A stretch of 64,000 nt of DNA from the NCBI GenBank assembly GCA_934271065.1, contig CAKQQQ010000006.1, forward strand, positions 1-64,000. The letters are read 5' to 3'. The notes under the pieces are model-generated. The model did no database searches. It was not told where the DNA came from and saw only the letters and a list, made by a program, of their open reading frames with translations. Below, one piece after another: positions 1 to 8,154 of this stretch. This DNA comes from an uncultured Clostridia bacterium. Its GTDB lineage: Bacteria > Bacillota > Clostridia > Christensenellales > Borkfalkiaceae. Every line of letters begins with the position of its first letter. Position 1 is the first letter of the stretch. A program made the position numbers and the translations under genes.

Positions 1-22
1 ATAAAAACTCCTTGATCTATTG

Positions 23-62
23 ATAAAAATAATGCCGACGAACCATCAGATCCGCCGGCATT
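23..62 (-). terminator. Terminator of the envelope-protein operon
   Basis: Seven-base arms AATGCCG (31-37) and CGGCATT (56-62) form a hairpin. On the minus strand it is followed by a T-rich run, just past the stop of the last leftward gene. Confidence 0.6.
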
Positions 63-75
63 TTTCGTTTGTTTT

Positions 76-1491
76 TTACTGTTCGATATCCTTCCATCGG
101 TCGGCAAATTCTTTTCGTACACGCTTTTCGGCGCGCCTTCGTTTTGTGGATTTTACAGCCGCCGAAATACCTTTGAACGGCAGCGAAATTATCCATACAA
201 TTGCTTGCAGAACATACGGCAAAATCGGGGCGAGAAGTATGATTAAAAGTATGAGCATCAAGAGATACAAAATCATCTTTCCGCGCTTGTTCAGACTTAT
301 GTCGATGTCCGTTTCGTTGGACGGATCTTTGCTGCCCGATTGCTTGTTGTCTATAACGCCCAAGTTGTAGGTTATGCCGTCCGTTTCAAACTTCAATCGA
401 AGTATGGTAACGTCGCCCACGAGCGTATAACTTTCAAACGTAGAACCGGTTGTCGAATAACCGCTTAAAGAGTAACTTGTTTCTGTAAAACGCAATACCC
501 ATTTCTTTCCTTTGAGTTCGGTCAGGGCTTCGTCCGTCAGTTTCGATGAAGTCTTTACGTCAAGGACTGCGCCGTGGTAGATATTCTCGCGGTTTTCGCC
601 TTTTATAAAGTCGTCAATCGTCTGAATTCTGTCCCACTTATACGTTCCCGCAAATAAGCCGTCACCGGTATGTTCGACTTTATCCGTGTATTTGAGATAG
701 GCGTATTTGTCCGCTTTATCCCCGAAAGTTTCTTTTACTCCGACAAAGGGAGCGGAAGACCAATCGTAACTTTGCGTTGTGTAATACACGTCCGCCTCCA
801 AGAGTTTGTCTATGGGCTTGTCCGTGTTGAACGCCACGAAATGGCTGTCGCACGCTCCAACGTATAGTTTAAAACCGTCTTTATACCTTACAAAGCCCAC
901 GAATTTATCCGTAACGACGATGGTTTCTATATCCACGCAATTTACATACGGTTTGCCGTTGATTGAACCGAAGGCATACTGCTTATTGACTGCGTAATTT
1001 ACTTCGGTAACGGTATTGCCGCCACTTGCTTGTTTATCTATGCTTTCGTCGAACGGACGATATATAGAACTGATAGCGTAATATCTCACGCTTTCGTCCT
1101 TGACCGTAAGTCCCGAAACTTTGTATTTGTAAAACACGCCGCTACCATTTAGCATTTCGAGTTTGTAATTCAGATACGAAATGTTGTCGTTTATCGTGGT
1201 CGAAATGTTGATAGACGACGCTTTGAAGTCTTTGGCTTTTCCACTCGGCTGGTAGATATAAACGAAAAGTTCTTTATCTACGCTTTCGGCAAGTTGAATT
1301 ATCTGCAAAGAATAGTCGTCCGTTTTGGTCGGATAGTTGTCCGGATTGAACGACTTATCCCTGCTTAAATCTTCCAGAACATCGGTAGCCGTTTTATCTT
1401 CCGCAAAAGCCACATTTGCGGCGCTTTGCATTCCCGTAAAGAGAAGGCAAAGCGTTGCGCATAAAACGGCTAATCGTTTGATAAATCTCAA
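76..1491 (-). CDS. Secreted or membrane-anchored protein of unknown function
   Basis: The 471-residue product has an N-terminal signal peptide (basic start, then a hydrophobic stretch to about residue 25, ending near AFA). A large polar extracellular part rich in Tyr, Lys and Asp follows. A strong transmembrane segment lies near residues 405-435, with a basic cytoplasmic tail rich in Arg and Lys. The start is a TTG that overlaps the TGA of the preceding gene, with GGAG upstream; a later Met would remove the signal peptide. It is the last gene of a seven-gene leftward operon. I recognise no enzymatic motif. The topology (signal, ectodomain, one membrane anchor) suggests an envelope-exposed part of a complex made with the neighbouring lipoproteins. 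Confidence 0.8.
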   Translation of the reverse strand: MRFIKRLAVLCATLCLLFTGMQSAANVAFAEDKTATDVLEDLSRDKSFNPDNYPTKTDDYSLQIIQLAESVDKELFVYIYQPSGKAKDFKASSINISTTINDNISYLNYKLEMLNGSGVFYKYKVSGLTVKDESVRYYAISSIYRPFDESIDKQASGGNTVTEVNYAVNKQYAFGSINGKPYVNCVDIETIVVTDKFVGFVRYKDGFKLYVGACDSHFVAFNTDKPIDKLLEADVYYTTQSYDWSSAPFVGVKETFGDKADKYAYLKYTDKVEHTGDGLFAGTYKWDRIQTIDDFIKGENRENIYHGAVLDVKTSSKLTDEALTELKGKKWVLRFTETSYSLSGYSTTGSTFESYTLVGDVTILRLKFETDGITYNLGVIDNKQSGSKDPSNETDIDISLNKRGKMILYLLMLILLIILLAPILPYVLQAIVWIISLPFKGISAAVKSTKRRRAEKRVRKEFADRWKDIEQ

Positions 1492-2054
1492 ATAATTATC
1501 TCCGTCGGATCTATTACGATTTCAGCCTCGGGATTAGGCACTTTGAAATTTATCTTGACAGTGGCTTCGGCTGACGCGGCTTTAATTTCGAGCGTAAACA
1601 TATCGCCGTCGGGAATTGCCGATTTGTCAATCTTAATATCTTTTTCGGAATATTTCCGCATTAGAACGGTATATAAAGTTCCTTTCGGCTCAATACTGAA
1701 CCCGTTGTCCTTTTTTACGATATTAAAACAATCGCTATAATCGTCCGCAGCCGAAAATTTTACTTCTTCGCTGTCTGCGAAAAACGAAAAATCATAATCC
1801 GTTTTCGGTGTGATTTTTACGGAGTATTCCTTACTGCCGTTCCCTATAAATATCAGTTTCACGTCGGTAGGTTTACCTTTTTCAAAAGTGTAGCCGCCCG
1901 TAGACGACGCAACTCTTTCGTTACCTATTTCCACATAGAAATTTTTAGGCGCTTCCGTAAAACCGTTTGTAAGAAATATTACGAACCCGATTACAAGCGA
2001 GATGACGAGCAGAACCGCTATGTATGAAATTGTTTTGATTAAACTGTTTTTCAT
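1488..2054 (-). CDS. Single-pass membrane protein of unknown function
   Basis: A short cytoplasmic start is followed by one strong transmembrane segment (about residues 8-30) and an exported domain of about 155 residues. That domain has alternating beta-like sequence and ends in a hydrophobic, Ile-rich tail. The ATG at 2054 is preferred to the GTG nine bases upstream because it gives better spacing to the purine-rich AAGGCGG. The stop overlaps the TTG of the next gene, and the preceding gene ends about 14 bases upstream, so the genes are probably co-translated. I do not recognise a family. Its beta-rich ectodomain resembles that of the two Ig-like lipoproteins encoded upstream. Confidence 0.75.
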   Translation of the reverse strand: MKNSLIKTISYIAVLLVISLVIGFVIFLTNGFTEAPKNFYVEIGNERVASSTGGYTFEKGKPTDVKLIFIGNGSKEYSVKITPKTDYDFSFFADSEEVKFSAADDYSDCFNIVKKDNGFSIEPKGTLYTVLMRKYSEKDIKIDKSAIPDGDMFTLEIKAASAEATVKINFKVPNPEAEIVIDPTEIII

Positions 2055-2067
2055 ATCCGTCACCGCC

Positions 2068-3630
2068 TTATATAAAGAATCTGATTGCTTTCGAAGAACT
2101 TACGCCGTCGCTTTTTACGACTATCGTGACCGAAAAATAACACGACTTCACAAGTTCTATGTTTTCTTTGGATTTTTCGGCAAAGTCCGTTCCGCCGACC
2201 ATATCGAATTCATCCTCGAAAACATATCTGTCATAATACGATGTCCCCCACATAGCGTCGTCCATTTTAGATGACGAATAATAACTGTTCAGATCTTTAT
2301 CTCCCGTAGTTATGGTAAGAACTCCGTTTGAGATCGTAGCCGATGTGATAAACTGATTTACCAAAGAATTAAGATTTTTCTTTGTAATGTCCGAAAACGT
2401 GGTAACATCCGCAGCAGCATACTCCGTACCGAAATATACGTTTCCCGTACCCGTTCTGACAGCGGAGAATGTCGGGTTTTCCGCATTTTCAACCGAAAGA
2501 TTAAACGTGTAAGTTTTTTTCGGCTGTAATTGATAAAACGTTCCGCGTTCGGCTGTCGTCGTAGGCGTTAAATCGGTTGTATAATTTATAAGCGGTTTCG
2601 GGGCGTCCACAAAGAATAATTTTATCGTTTCGGAAAGTCCGCTCACTTCGTCTTTTACGGTTACATAAAAATAACAGGATTTGAGCCATTGCACGTTTTG
2701 CTCGGCTTTTTTGTCGTATTCGTCATCCATAAGTAAATCAAATTCATCGACTTCGATATATCTGTCGTAATATGTAGTTCCCCATAACGCGCCGTCGGGT
2801 TGCGACGAAGAATAAAATTCTTCAAGTTTTTTATCGCCGGTTTTTATGGTGAGAGTAGAACCGGAAACGCTTGCCGAAGTTATAAACATGTCCGCGAATT
2901 CATTTATGTCTTTTTTTGTTATATCTTTGTAAGACGTTATGTCGGGGGCTGCATATTCCGTTCCGAAATACACAGAACCGTTACCGCCTCGCGTTACGGT
3001 AAATTTCGGTGAGGCAACGCTGTTGAATATATTTGAGAGATTTATATCGAACGTATGCGTTTTATTAGGGTAAACCTCGTAATATTCACCGCGTTCAGTT
3101 GTCGATTTTTTAACAGTCTTGCTTTCAACGGCAATGTCCGTTGCTTTACCTATGAACACGATATTGCAAGTTCCTTTTATTTTGCCATTCCTCGTCGTTG
3201 CAGACAATACGGCAGTATTTCCTATGAACGATTTATAACAATCGACTCTTGCCGAAAGCGAACCGTCGCTGTCGGGCGTTACGGAAAGATAATCACTTAT
3301 CTTTTGATTTTTTAACGGCGCGTTAGACGCCCATTCAACTTTCCAATCCACCTGTTGATTACTTGCCGTTGCGGGCTGAATTGTTGCTTTAACGGTGTAA
3401 GAAGCCAAAGCCAAAGAATCTGCCGCATTCAGTTTAATAGGCGAAAACAACATATTCGCATTAAGGCTGTTATCTTCAAATGCTAAATCGTTGTTCTGAA
3501 TCGTTGATTTTTCTTCCGTTTTCTCGCAAGAGGCGAATATCGTAAGGATACTCGTTATAAGCAGAATAAACGTTATAAGTGCGGCTATATGTCGATTAAC
3601 GGCATATTCGCCGTGTTTTAAGTTTTGCAT
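2068..3630 (-). CDS. Lipoprotein with Ig-like domain and a duplicated unknown domain
   Basis: The 520-residue product has a hydrophobic N terminus ending in a lipobox (FASC), so it should be lipid-anchored outside the membrane. Residues about 60-160 resemble a Big_2-like bacterial Ig domain: ATIQPATASNQQVDW, then VTPDSDGSLSA. The rest is an internal duplication. Two units of about 150 residues share VYFGTEYAA, DITKK, FITSA, TGDK, YYSSS/FYSSS and YYDRY; the first starts near residue 175 and the second near 350. The Ig-like part is also shared with the lipoprotein gene at 3884-4990, so the two are paralogous at their N termini. GGAGG precedes the ATG. The function of the duplicated domain is unknown to me. 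Confidence 0.82.
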   Translation of the reverse strand: MQNLKHGEYAVNRHIAALITFILLITSILTIFASCEKTEEKSTIQNNDLAFEDNSLNANMLFSPIKLNAADSLALASYTVKATIQPATASNQQVDWKVEWASNAPLKNQKISDYLSVTPDSDGSLSARVDCYKSFIGNTAVLSATTRNGKIKGTCNIVFIGKATDIAVESKTVKKSTTERGEYYEVYPNKTHTFDINLSNIFNSVASPKFTVTRGGNGSVYFGTEYAAPDITSYKDITKKDINEFADMFITSASVSGSTLTIKTGDKKLEEFYSSSQPDGALWGTTYYDRYIEVDEFDLLMDDEYDKKAEQNVQWLKSCYFYVTVKDEVSGLSETIKLFFVDAPKPLINYTTDLTPTTTAERGTFYQLQPKKTYTFNLSVENAENPTFSAVRTGTGNVYFGTEYAAADVTTFSDITKKNLNSLVNQFITSATISNGVLTITTGDKDLNSYYSSSKMDDAMWGTSYYDRYVFEDEFDMVGGTDFAEKSKENIELVKSCYFSVTIVVKSDGVSSSKAIRFFI

Positions 3631-3694
3631 TTAATACCTCCATAATTTATTTTTTATTTAAAGGGGACTGTATTTCAAGCCCCCTTTACTTTGG

Positions 3695-3877
3695 CTAAAA
3701 ATCTATCGTCAACGTATCGACGATTATTTCTTTAACCGGAATTTCGTTATCCGAAGGAGACCATACTTTCTTGGCAAGGAAGGCAAACGCTCCGCTTGCC
3801 AGAACGACTACGGACAGCGACATTACCACCGTAATTATGTTGCGAAGAACACTTCGCCCTGCCATAAATTTTCTCAT
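3695..3877 (-). CDS. Small single-pass membrane protein
   Basis: Sixty residues: a basic N terminus, one long hydrophobic segment (about residues 14-36), then a short acidic tail. It begins six bases after the stop of the upstream lipoprotein gene and has no clear ribosome binding site of its own, so translation is probably coupled to that gene. Its position between two Ig-like lipoprotein genes suggests it belongs to the same envelope assembly. No family is recognised. Confidence 0.6.
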   Translation of the reverse strand: MRKFMAGRSVLRNIITVVMSLSVVVLASGAFAFLAKKVWSPSDNEIPVKEIIVDTLTIDF

Positions 3878-3883
3878 AATCTA

Positions 3884-4990
3884 TTACCAGATAATAGTTC
3901 CCGGAGTTACGGTTACGCCGGTTACGGGGATATAATGTCCGTTTGCCGCAAACATAAGCGAGAAATCTTTGGATATATCCTGATAACTTACGTTAGAAGC
4001 GTTAAGCATATCCGATTTTACCGTAACGGTCGCAAAAGCCGTGGTAGGATTAGCCTTTATCCACGAATCCACCGCTACCATACAAGCGTTCAGAACGCCT
4101 GCGGCCAACTTATTTTTGGTTGCGGTAGAGTTGTCTTTCGTCAGCATTAAACCTGCCATAGTAGAGAAATCGTATGCGGTTTTATCCACTGCGGAAGCCG
4201 TTCTCATACAATCTTCCCAAACGGTTTTATATTCGGTTGCAAGCAAGGTCTTTACGCCGTCAACGAAAGCGTCGTTGAACTTGATTTTGCTCGTAATTTT
4301 TTCCGTTCCCGCTACCGTATAATCCGAGAATGCGGAAGTATGACCTATGGTGTATGCCGCGTTGTCGCTTGCATTGCCGAGTCCGCCTATCAAGATATTG
4401 TTAAATGCAACCGACGCGCCGCCTTTTACAAGATTTGCGGAAGAAATAGCCGTAACTTTTCTGTTGTAATCGCAGACGATAGTCGCTTTCACAGCCGCAT
4501 TTGCCCTCGACGTTACCGTAACGACGATTTTTTCGCCGAACGCTTTAAGATTTTTAACCGTCGCTTTAAGCGAACCGTCTGAATCGGGTGTTACCGTAAC
4601 GTAATCGCTAACGTTTTTACCGCTTGCCCACGCGGAACTTGCATTCTGGAACGCAACGCTCCAATCAACAGCCTTGTTCGTGGCGTTTTCAGGCGTAATC
4701 GTTGCCGTTACTTCGAGTTCACTTTCTTCAAGACTTCCGTTAGCGGCAGACTTTCTTACTGCCATAAGTTTAATGTTGGGCGTATTGCCTATGTCATAAT
4801 CCACATTGCCGACGCCATTTTCATTATCTGCTTCACCGACAATATCGTCGATAATCGGCTTATACGCCGACTTTTGCGAAGAATCGTCGTTTTTATTTCC
4901 GCAAGCCACAAGTCCGAAAACGCTTCCGACTACGGCTGCGATACAGAGCGTTCCACTCATAAGAATTTTGAAAAGTTTATTATTTTTCAT
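3884..4990 (-). CDS. Ig-like (Big_2-type) lipoprotein
   Basis: The 368-residue product has a lipoprotein signal peptide with lipobox LVAC near residue 30, then a Ser/Asp-rich linker. A Big_2-like domain lies at about residues 75-190 (TATITPENATNKAVDWSV, then VTVTPDSDGSLKATV). The C-terminal half is a separate unrecognised domain rich in Ala and Thr. The Ig-like part closely matches that of the 520-residue lipoprotein downstream. Big_2 domains are common in adhesins and phage or element-encoded surface proteins of Bacillota; a ligand cannot be inferred. GAGAGG lies upstream of the ATG. Confidence 0.8.
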   Translation of the reverse strand: MKNNKLFKILMSGTLCIAAVVGSVFGLVACGNKNDDSSQKSAYKPIIDDIVGEADNENGVGNVDYDIGNTPNIKLMAVRKSAANGSLEESELEVTATITPENATNKAVDWSVAFQNASSAWASGKNVSDYVTVTPDSDGSLKATVKNLKAFGEKIVVTVTSRANAAVKATIVCDYNRKVTAISSANLVKGGASVAFNNILIGGLGNASDNAAYTIGHTSAFSDYTVAGTEKITSKIKFNDAFVDGVKTLLATEYKTVWEDCMRTASAVDKTAYDFSTMAGLMLTKDNSTATKNKLAAGVLNACMVAVDSWIKANPTTAFATVTVKSDMLNASNVSYQDISKDFSLMFAANGHYIPVTGVTVTPGTIIW

Positions 4991-5022
4991 TTCGTTTTAC
5001 CTCTCTTTTTTTATTTTTATAA

Positions 5023-5376
5023 TTACCTCAAAAGCATATCGAGAATGTTTTTGTCGGAATAACGGAAGGGTTTTACTTTACATTCGTAAACTGTACCGTC
5101 ATCGTCGTAAGAACGAACCGCATAGGTGTTGCCTTTAATCGTTTTGCCGTTATCATCCTTCATTTCGTAAGGAATAACAACGAGTTCGGCTTCCATTGCT
5201 CCGTCAAATACGATATCCAACACAACGTAACCGCCCTTATCAGGGGGTACGATTGCAACTTTTACGTCTTTACCGCGAACCGTTCCCCTGATAAAGTAAG
5301 AAAAATACTGTTTGTCGTCCATTTCAAAAGTTTCTCTTTCAACCTTGATAGGGTTTTTAATTTTGTTTTCTGCCAT
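5023..5376 (-). CDS. Hypothetical cytoplasmic protein
   Basis: The 117-residue product has no signal or membrane segment. It is mixed charged and beta-rich, with short alternating hydrophobic strands such as YVVLDIVF. GGAG lies upstream of the ATG, and it starts five bases after the stop of the preceding gene, so it belongs to the same operon as the lipoproteins. Small proteins of this type occur in accessory elements of Clostridia, but I cannot assign a family or a function. Confidence 0.65.
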   Translation of the reverse strand: MAENKIKNPIKVERETFEMDDKQYFSYFIRGTVRGKDVKVAIVPPDKGGYVVLDIVFDGAMEAELVVIPYEMKDDNGKTIKGNTYAVRSYDDDGTVYECKVKPFRYSDKNILDMLLR

Positions 5377-5380
5377 ATTT

Positions 5381-5692
5381 TTATTTCTCCTTGTGATTTG
5401 TTTTTTTGCTTCCGATTTCTCTGGAAATTCTTGTTGCTTCTTCTTTGCTTTTGCCTTCGTCGAGCGCCTTTTTGTACTTGTACAGTCCGCTATGGTCGCT
5501 CTGACATTGTAAATAACCGGAGCGAAGACCTGCCTCGTAGTCGGTAAGTTCTTTACCTTCTTTTTCTCCGTGCTGATGGACTTTTGCCTTGCGTTCTTCC
5601 GCGTAACCTTTGGCGCGTTTTGTAGGCACGCTCCACCTGCGTTCTCTTTTTTCGCCGCCTTTGTTAGCAGCGGCTTTGCTTTCTTTTGCCAT
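5381..5692 (-). CDS. Small basic hypothetical protein, first gene of the operon
   Basis: The 103-residue product is very rich in Lys, Glu and Arg, with no hydrophobic segment; it is probably largely helical and may bind nucleic acid. GGGAG stands seven bases before the ATG. It is the first gene after the duplicated promoter module at 5907-5969, followed at five-base spacing by the 117-residue gene. No recognisable domain. Confidence 0.6.
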   Translation of the reverse strand: MAKESKAAANKGGEKRERRWSVPTKRAKGYAEERKAKVHQHGEKEGKELTDYEAGLRSGYLQCQSDHSGLYKYKKALDEGKSKEEATRISREIGSKKTNHKEK

Positions 5693-6085
5693 TTGTAAAC
5701 TCCCTATAATTTAGATTTTTGTAATTTGCCCGTGTTGCCGTTAGCACAGCGAATGAAAAAATATTAAATTATAATTTTTGTAATCTTTACGAGTTTTTGA
5801 AACGTTCTGCTTCGTGCGACTTATTGTCGGAAGGCGGCCGCCTTTATCTTTGCAAAAGTCCGCAAGCAACAGTCGGAAATCTGTTCTCGCTTTCGATTAC
5901 GCATACAGTATAAACCCAGAAAACTCAAAAAGCCAGAACACCCGCGTGAGCAAAAAGGACATCTTTGTAGCCACAAAAAACGCGATTGAAACAGGGAAAA
6001 CATGGGTTTGGAACATAAATGTAACCACAACGAAACATTGTAATTTCGGCATAATAAAAGCAAGGCGGTTAAGCCTTGCTTTTCG
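5693..6085 (-). other. Non-coding leader and promoter region of the envelope operon
   Basis: About 390 bases without a credible gene. Open frames on both strands here lack ribosome binding sites and have unlikely composition (for example a Cys/Leu-rich 91-codon frame at 5821-6096). The region holds the promoter at 5907-5935 and, if that is used, a transcribed leader of about 200 bases. The leader contains GGCGGCCGCC, which can fold back, and an A+T-rich stretch around 5700-5780 that could hold a second promoter. Confidence 0.5.
5907..5969 (-). promoter_or_regulatory. Duplicated promoter module, copy 1
   Basis: On the minus strand: TGGCTT (5930-5935), a 17-base spacer, then TATACT (5907-5912). 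Just upstream is a conserved block containing CCTTTTTGCTCACGC (within 5941-5969). The same block stands at the same distance from an equivalent -35/-10 pair at 8187-8249. Placement suggests it drives the operon beginning at 5692. Confidence 0.55.
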
Positions 6086-6334
6086 TTAGTTGACATACCT
6101 TCGCGTGTAAGTCGTACACGGAAATCTTTTGCCGTTTTTATTTTTCTTGTCTGCGTAGTACATATTGTAAAGCATATCCCTATGCGGCGTTCTTAAATAA
6201 AACGTGTCATGGCTGACGAGCATATTATCTTCCGTTAAATGTTCGATCTTTTTGATACTTTGCTTTACGATATAATGTTTCGTTCTGTAAACGTTATCTG
6301 CGCCGATAACAAAATACGGTATTAAATTTTTCAT
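6086..6334 (-). CDS. Small hypothetical protein
   Basis: The 82-residue product is rich in Tyr, Lys and Asn, with no membrane segment or known motif. A good AAAGGAG lies about ten bases before the ATG, which supports translation. It starts 15 bases after the stop of the sigma-like HTH gene upstream and so is probably co-transcribed with it. Small genes like this are common in integrative elements. No function can be assigned. Confidence 0.55.
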   Translation of the reverse strand: MKNLIPYFVIGADNVYRTKHYIVKQSIKKIEHLTEDNMLVSHDTFYLRTPHRDMLYNMYYADKKNKNGKRFPCTTYTRRYVN

Positions 6335-6349
6335 GGTTTTTCATCTCCT

Positions 6350-6649
6350 TTATGCTGCTAAATGATTTTGGATAAAACGTAACAACTGTTTGTTCAGCCT
6401 TGTAACGTGTTCGCGGGCATAACCGAATTCTTCGGCTGCCGATTCCTGTGTTTTGTTTTCTACATACATACAAAAATATAATTCGTAAAGTTTGGGCGGC
6501 GCTTGGCAGACTATTTCGTTATATTCATTTACCGTTTTCAAAACGTTGCTTTCGCCGACTATTTTTGCCGTCGCGCTCATCTGTTCTTTACGCGAGTAGT
6601 AATACCTTATGTTTCGCAAATCTTCTCGGATTGCTTCAAAACTTTTCAT
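6350..6649 (-). CDS. Sigma-70 region 4-like helix-turn-helix protein
   Basis: The 99-residue product has a C-terminal half like sigma region 4 or phage late regulators (ArpU/RinA type): LYELYFCMYVENKTQ, then AAEEFGYAREHVTRLNKQL, a typical helix-turn-helix. The N-terminal half is charged and helical. GGAG stands about 11 bases before the ATG, and this site can pair with an upstream complementary sequence (see 6657-6757). A regulator of element genes is likely; its target is unknown. It could be a small ECF-like sigma factor or a transcription activator. Confidence 0.65.
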   Translation of the reverse strand: MKSFEAIREDLRNIRYYYSRKEQMSATAKIVGESNVLKTVNEYNEIVCQAPPKLYELYFCMYVENKTQESAAEEFGYAREHVTRLNKQLLRFIQNHLAA

Positions 6650-6656
6650 ATATAAA

Positions 6657-6757
6657 ATGCTCCTGAAAATTTAGATTTTTCCGCTCCGGAGCATAAAAAA
6701 TGCCCCCGCGCGGTTTGTAAACTTTTTCAAAGGTTTACATTCGGTTCGGGGACATTT
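6657..6757 (-). promoter_or_regulatory. Structured leader with alternative pairings before the sigma-like gene
   Basis: On the minus strand an outer stem pairs 6747-6757 with 6698-6708 around an inner hairpin (6733-6738 with 6717-6722) and ends in TTTTTT, like a terminator. ATGCTCC (6688-6694) can pair either with the GGGGCAT at 6700-6706 or with GGAGCAT at 6657-6663, which contains the ribosome binding site. These are mutually exclusive folds, as in attenuators. Confidence 0.45.
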
Positions 6758-6775
6758 TCTCCTATCGAATCTTAC

Positions 6776-6843
6776 CTATTCCGACGGGGAACAAGGCTTT
6801 ATCTTGAACGCTGTTTCAGTTCGACCTTGCTTTGTCGGGATAG
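6776..6843 (-). other. Long imperfect stem-loop, possible structured RNA
   Basis: Arms 6776-6785 (CTATTCCGAC) and 6834-6843 (GTCGGGATAG) pair with one mismatch. A second stem lies inside (CAAGG 6792-6796 with CCTTG 6825-6829) around a 28-base loop. It lies between the zinc-ribbon gene and the structured leader at 6657-6757, with no T run of its own. Confidence 0.35.
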
Positions 6844-6867
6844 ACGTTTTCGTTTTTAATTTAGTTG

Positions 6868-7065
6868 TTAAAAATTCGTATTTTTGCGTACCGTTTTTAT
6901 AAAATGCTCGTTCTTTCTGAATTGCTCGAAATACCACGAGCCGCAAAACGGACACTTACCGACGTAATCACCGTCTGCATTAAGTTGTGCCGTAAAATAC
7001 CTGTGACAGTCCGGACATTCCTTTCTTAGTCCGGCAGAGCCGCGTTTGAAAGTCGTATTTTGCAT
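6868..7065 (-). CDS. Small zinc-ribbon protein
   Basis: The 65-residue product contains two CxxC knuckles (CPDCHRYF and CPFCGSW) about 20 residues apart, typical of a structural zinc ribbon. The chosen ATG at 7065 has AAGGAG seven bases upstream; longer frames that begin further upstream would include that site. A lone zinc ribbon next to regulators in an integrated element often belongs to a nucleic-acid-binding or redox-sensing accessory protein, but nothing more specific can be said. Confidence 0.6.
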   Translation of the reverse strand: MQNTTFKRGSAGLRKECPDCHRYFTAQLNADGDYVGKCPFCGSWYFEQFRKNEHFIKTVRKNTNF

Positions 7066-7215
7066 ACATATACTCCTTTTTTCCCATAGCACATAAAGAT
7101 TTGTATTTGATTTACTGCTTGATACGGTCGGGAAATCCGTTATCGCGGTAAATCATCTTTTGTACCTGTAAAAAATCGTTGCGGACGGGGCATTCCGCTC
7201 GGATTATTACCAAAA

Positions 7216-7821
7216 TTATTGTAAGTCTTTTATAACCTTGACCGCAACGCCTTGAATGGAAATCGTTTTATAAAACATATCTTCCATTTTATCGTTTTCA
7301 GGGTGTAATCGAATGCGTTTATGCCGATTATCGAGATAATAGCGTTTCAAAGTCGCTTCGTTGTCGATAAGAGCAACTACGATTTGACCTTCTTCGGCTG
7401 TTTCCTGTTGCCTTACCACCACTAAATCACCGTCGGATATGCCTGCGTTTATCATACTGTTGCCTTTCGCTCGCAGAATAAAAAATTTACCCGAACCTAA
7501 ATATTCCCGCGAAAGAGTAATATACGATTCGATATTTTCTTCTGCCAATAAAGGTACGCCGCAAGCAATCTCGCCTACAACGGGGCATTTCGCTTCCGCT
7601 TTTAACCTTGCTATCTTTGCCGTCTGAACTCCGCGAAATCTACTGCTTTTTTCAATCTCGCCGCGTTCTATAAGTTCGGTGATATATCTGCATACGGTAG
7701 GCACGCTTATATTCAATTCGTCGGCAATTTCTTTCATCGAAGGCGTTTCGCTTTCTTGAAAATAACTGTTGTTAATTATTTCGATTATTTTGTTTAAGAC
7801 TTCTTCGTTCTTACTGCGCAT
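7216..7821 (-). CDS. LexA-like self-cleaving repressor (HTH plus S24 peptidase)
   Basis: The 201-residue product has an N-terminal winged helix (SMKEIADELNISVPTVCRYI) and a C-terminal S24 domain. The autocleavage site is Cys-Gly (IACGVPLLAEE) where E. coli LexA has Ala-Gly. Catalytic Ser122 lies in GNSM and Lys159 in ATLKRY. LexA and phage CI-type proteins cleave themselves when RecA filaments form, switching mobile elements on after DNA damage. The ATG at 7821 is preferred to a TTG five codons upstream. A consensus promoter stands at 7872-7900. Since the gene lies in an accessory region next to a recombinase gene, it is probably the element's own repressor rather than the chromosomal LexA. 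Confidence 0.85.
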   Translation of the reverse strand: MRSKNEEVLNKIIEIINNSYFQESETPSMKEIADELNISVPTVCRYITELIERGEIEKSSRFRGVQTAKIARLKAEAKCPVVGEIACGVPLLAEENIESYITLSREYLGSGKFFILRAKGNSMINAGISDGDLVVVRQQETAEEGQIVVALIDNEATLKRYYLDNRHKRIRLHPENDKMEDMFYKTISIQGVAVKVIKDLQ

Positions 7822-7871
7822 AAAAGAACCCCACAACCTATCTAAAACATATATTTCATTTAAGTGTTTTT

Positions 7872-7900
7872 ATTATACTCGTTTCAATTCATATTGTCAA
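7872..7900 (-). promoter_or_regulatory. Promoter of the LexA-like repressor gene
   Basis: On the minus strand, TTGACA (7895-7900), 17 bases, TATAAT (7872-7877): a perfect consensus match about 50 bases before the ATG. I see no GAAC-N4-GTTC type LexA box next to it. Confidence 0.8.
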
Positions 7901-7965
7901 GGAGTAGTAAGCCCGTTTTCGTGAAATTTTTCAGGGTGTACAAATTTATGCACAGGTCGTTTGTT

Positions 7966-8154
7966 TTACGCGTTTCGTGGGGAATCTCTCGATTTATGCT
8001 TTCGACGGTTTTTGAAATGTTCGTACATTTTATTGCCTAACAACGAAACGAATAAATCTATATCTTTTTTCGGTATTTTTGAGAAATCCGGTTCTGTGTT
8101 TTCGATATAGATACGTTTTTTCGTTGGATTATCGTTCAATACGATTTCTTTCAT
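7966..8154 (-). CDS. Small hypothetical protein
   Basis: The 62-residue product is charged (Lys, Asp, Glu, Arg), with a conserved-looking middle (KIPKKDIDLFVSLLGNKMYE) and no membrane segment. A very strong ribosome binding site (AAAGGAGGT) precedes the ATG, and the second copy of the duplicated promoter module ends about 30 bases upstream, so it is almost certainly expressed. It lies immediately upstream of the LexA-like gene's promoter. No family is recognised; a small accessory or anti-repressor role is only a guess. Confidence 0.6.
   Translation of the reverse strand: MKEIVLNDNPTKKRIYIENTEPDFSKIPKKDIDLFVSLLGNKMYEHFKNRRKHKSRDSPRNA

Noticed and set aside
5821..6096. 91-codon minus-strand frame and a plus-strand frame over the same bases
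   Set aside because: No ribosome binding site, odd composition rich in Cys and Leu; the conserved part of this region is better explained as a promoter module.
7822..7900. LexA box before the LexA-like gene at 7821
   Set aside because: No GAAC-N4-GTTC type dyad is visible near its consensus promoter; the repressor's operator remains unidentified.
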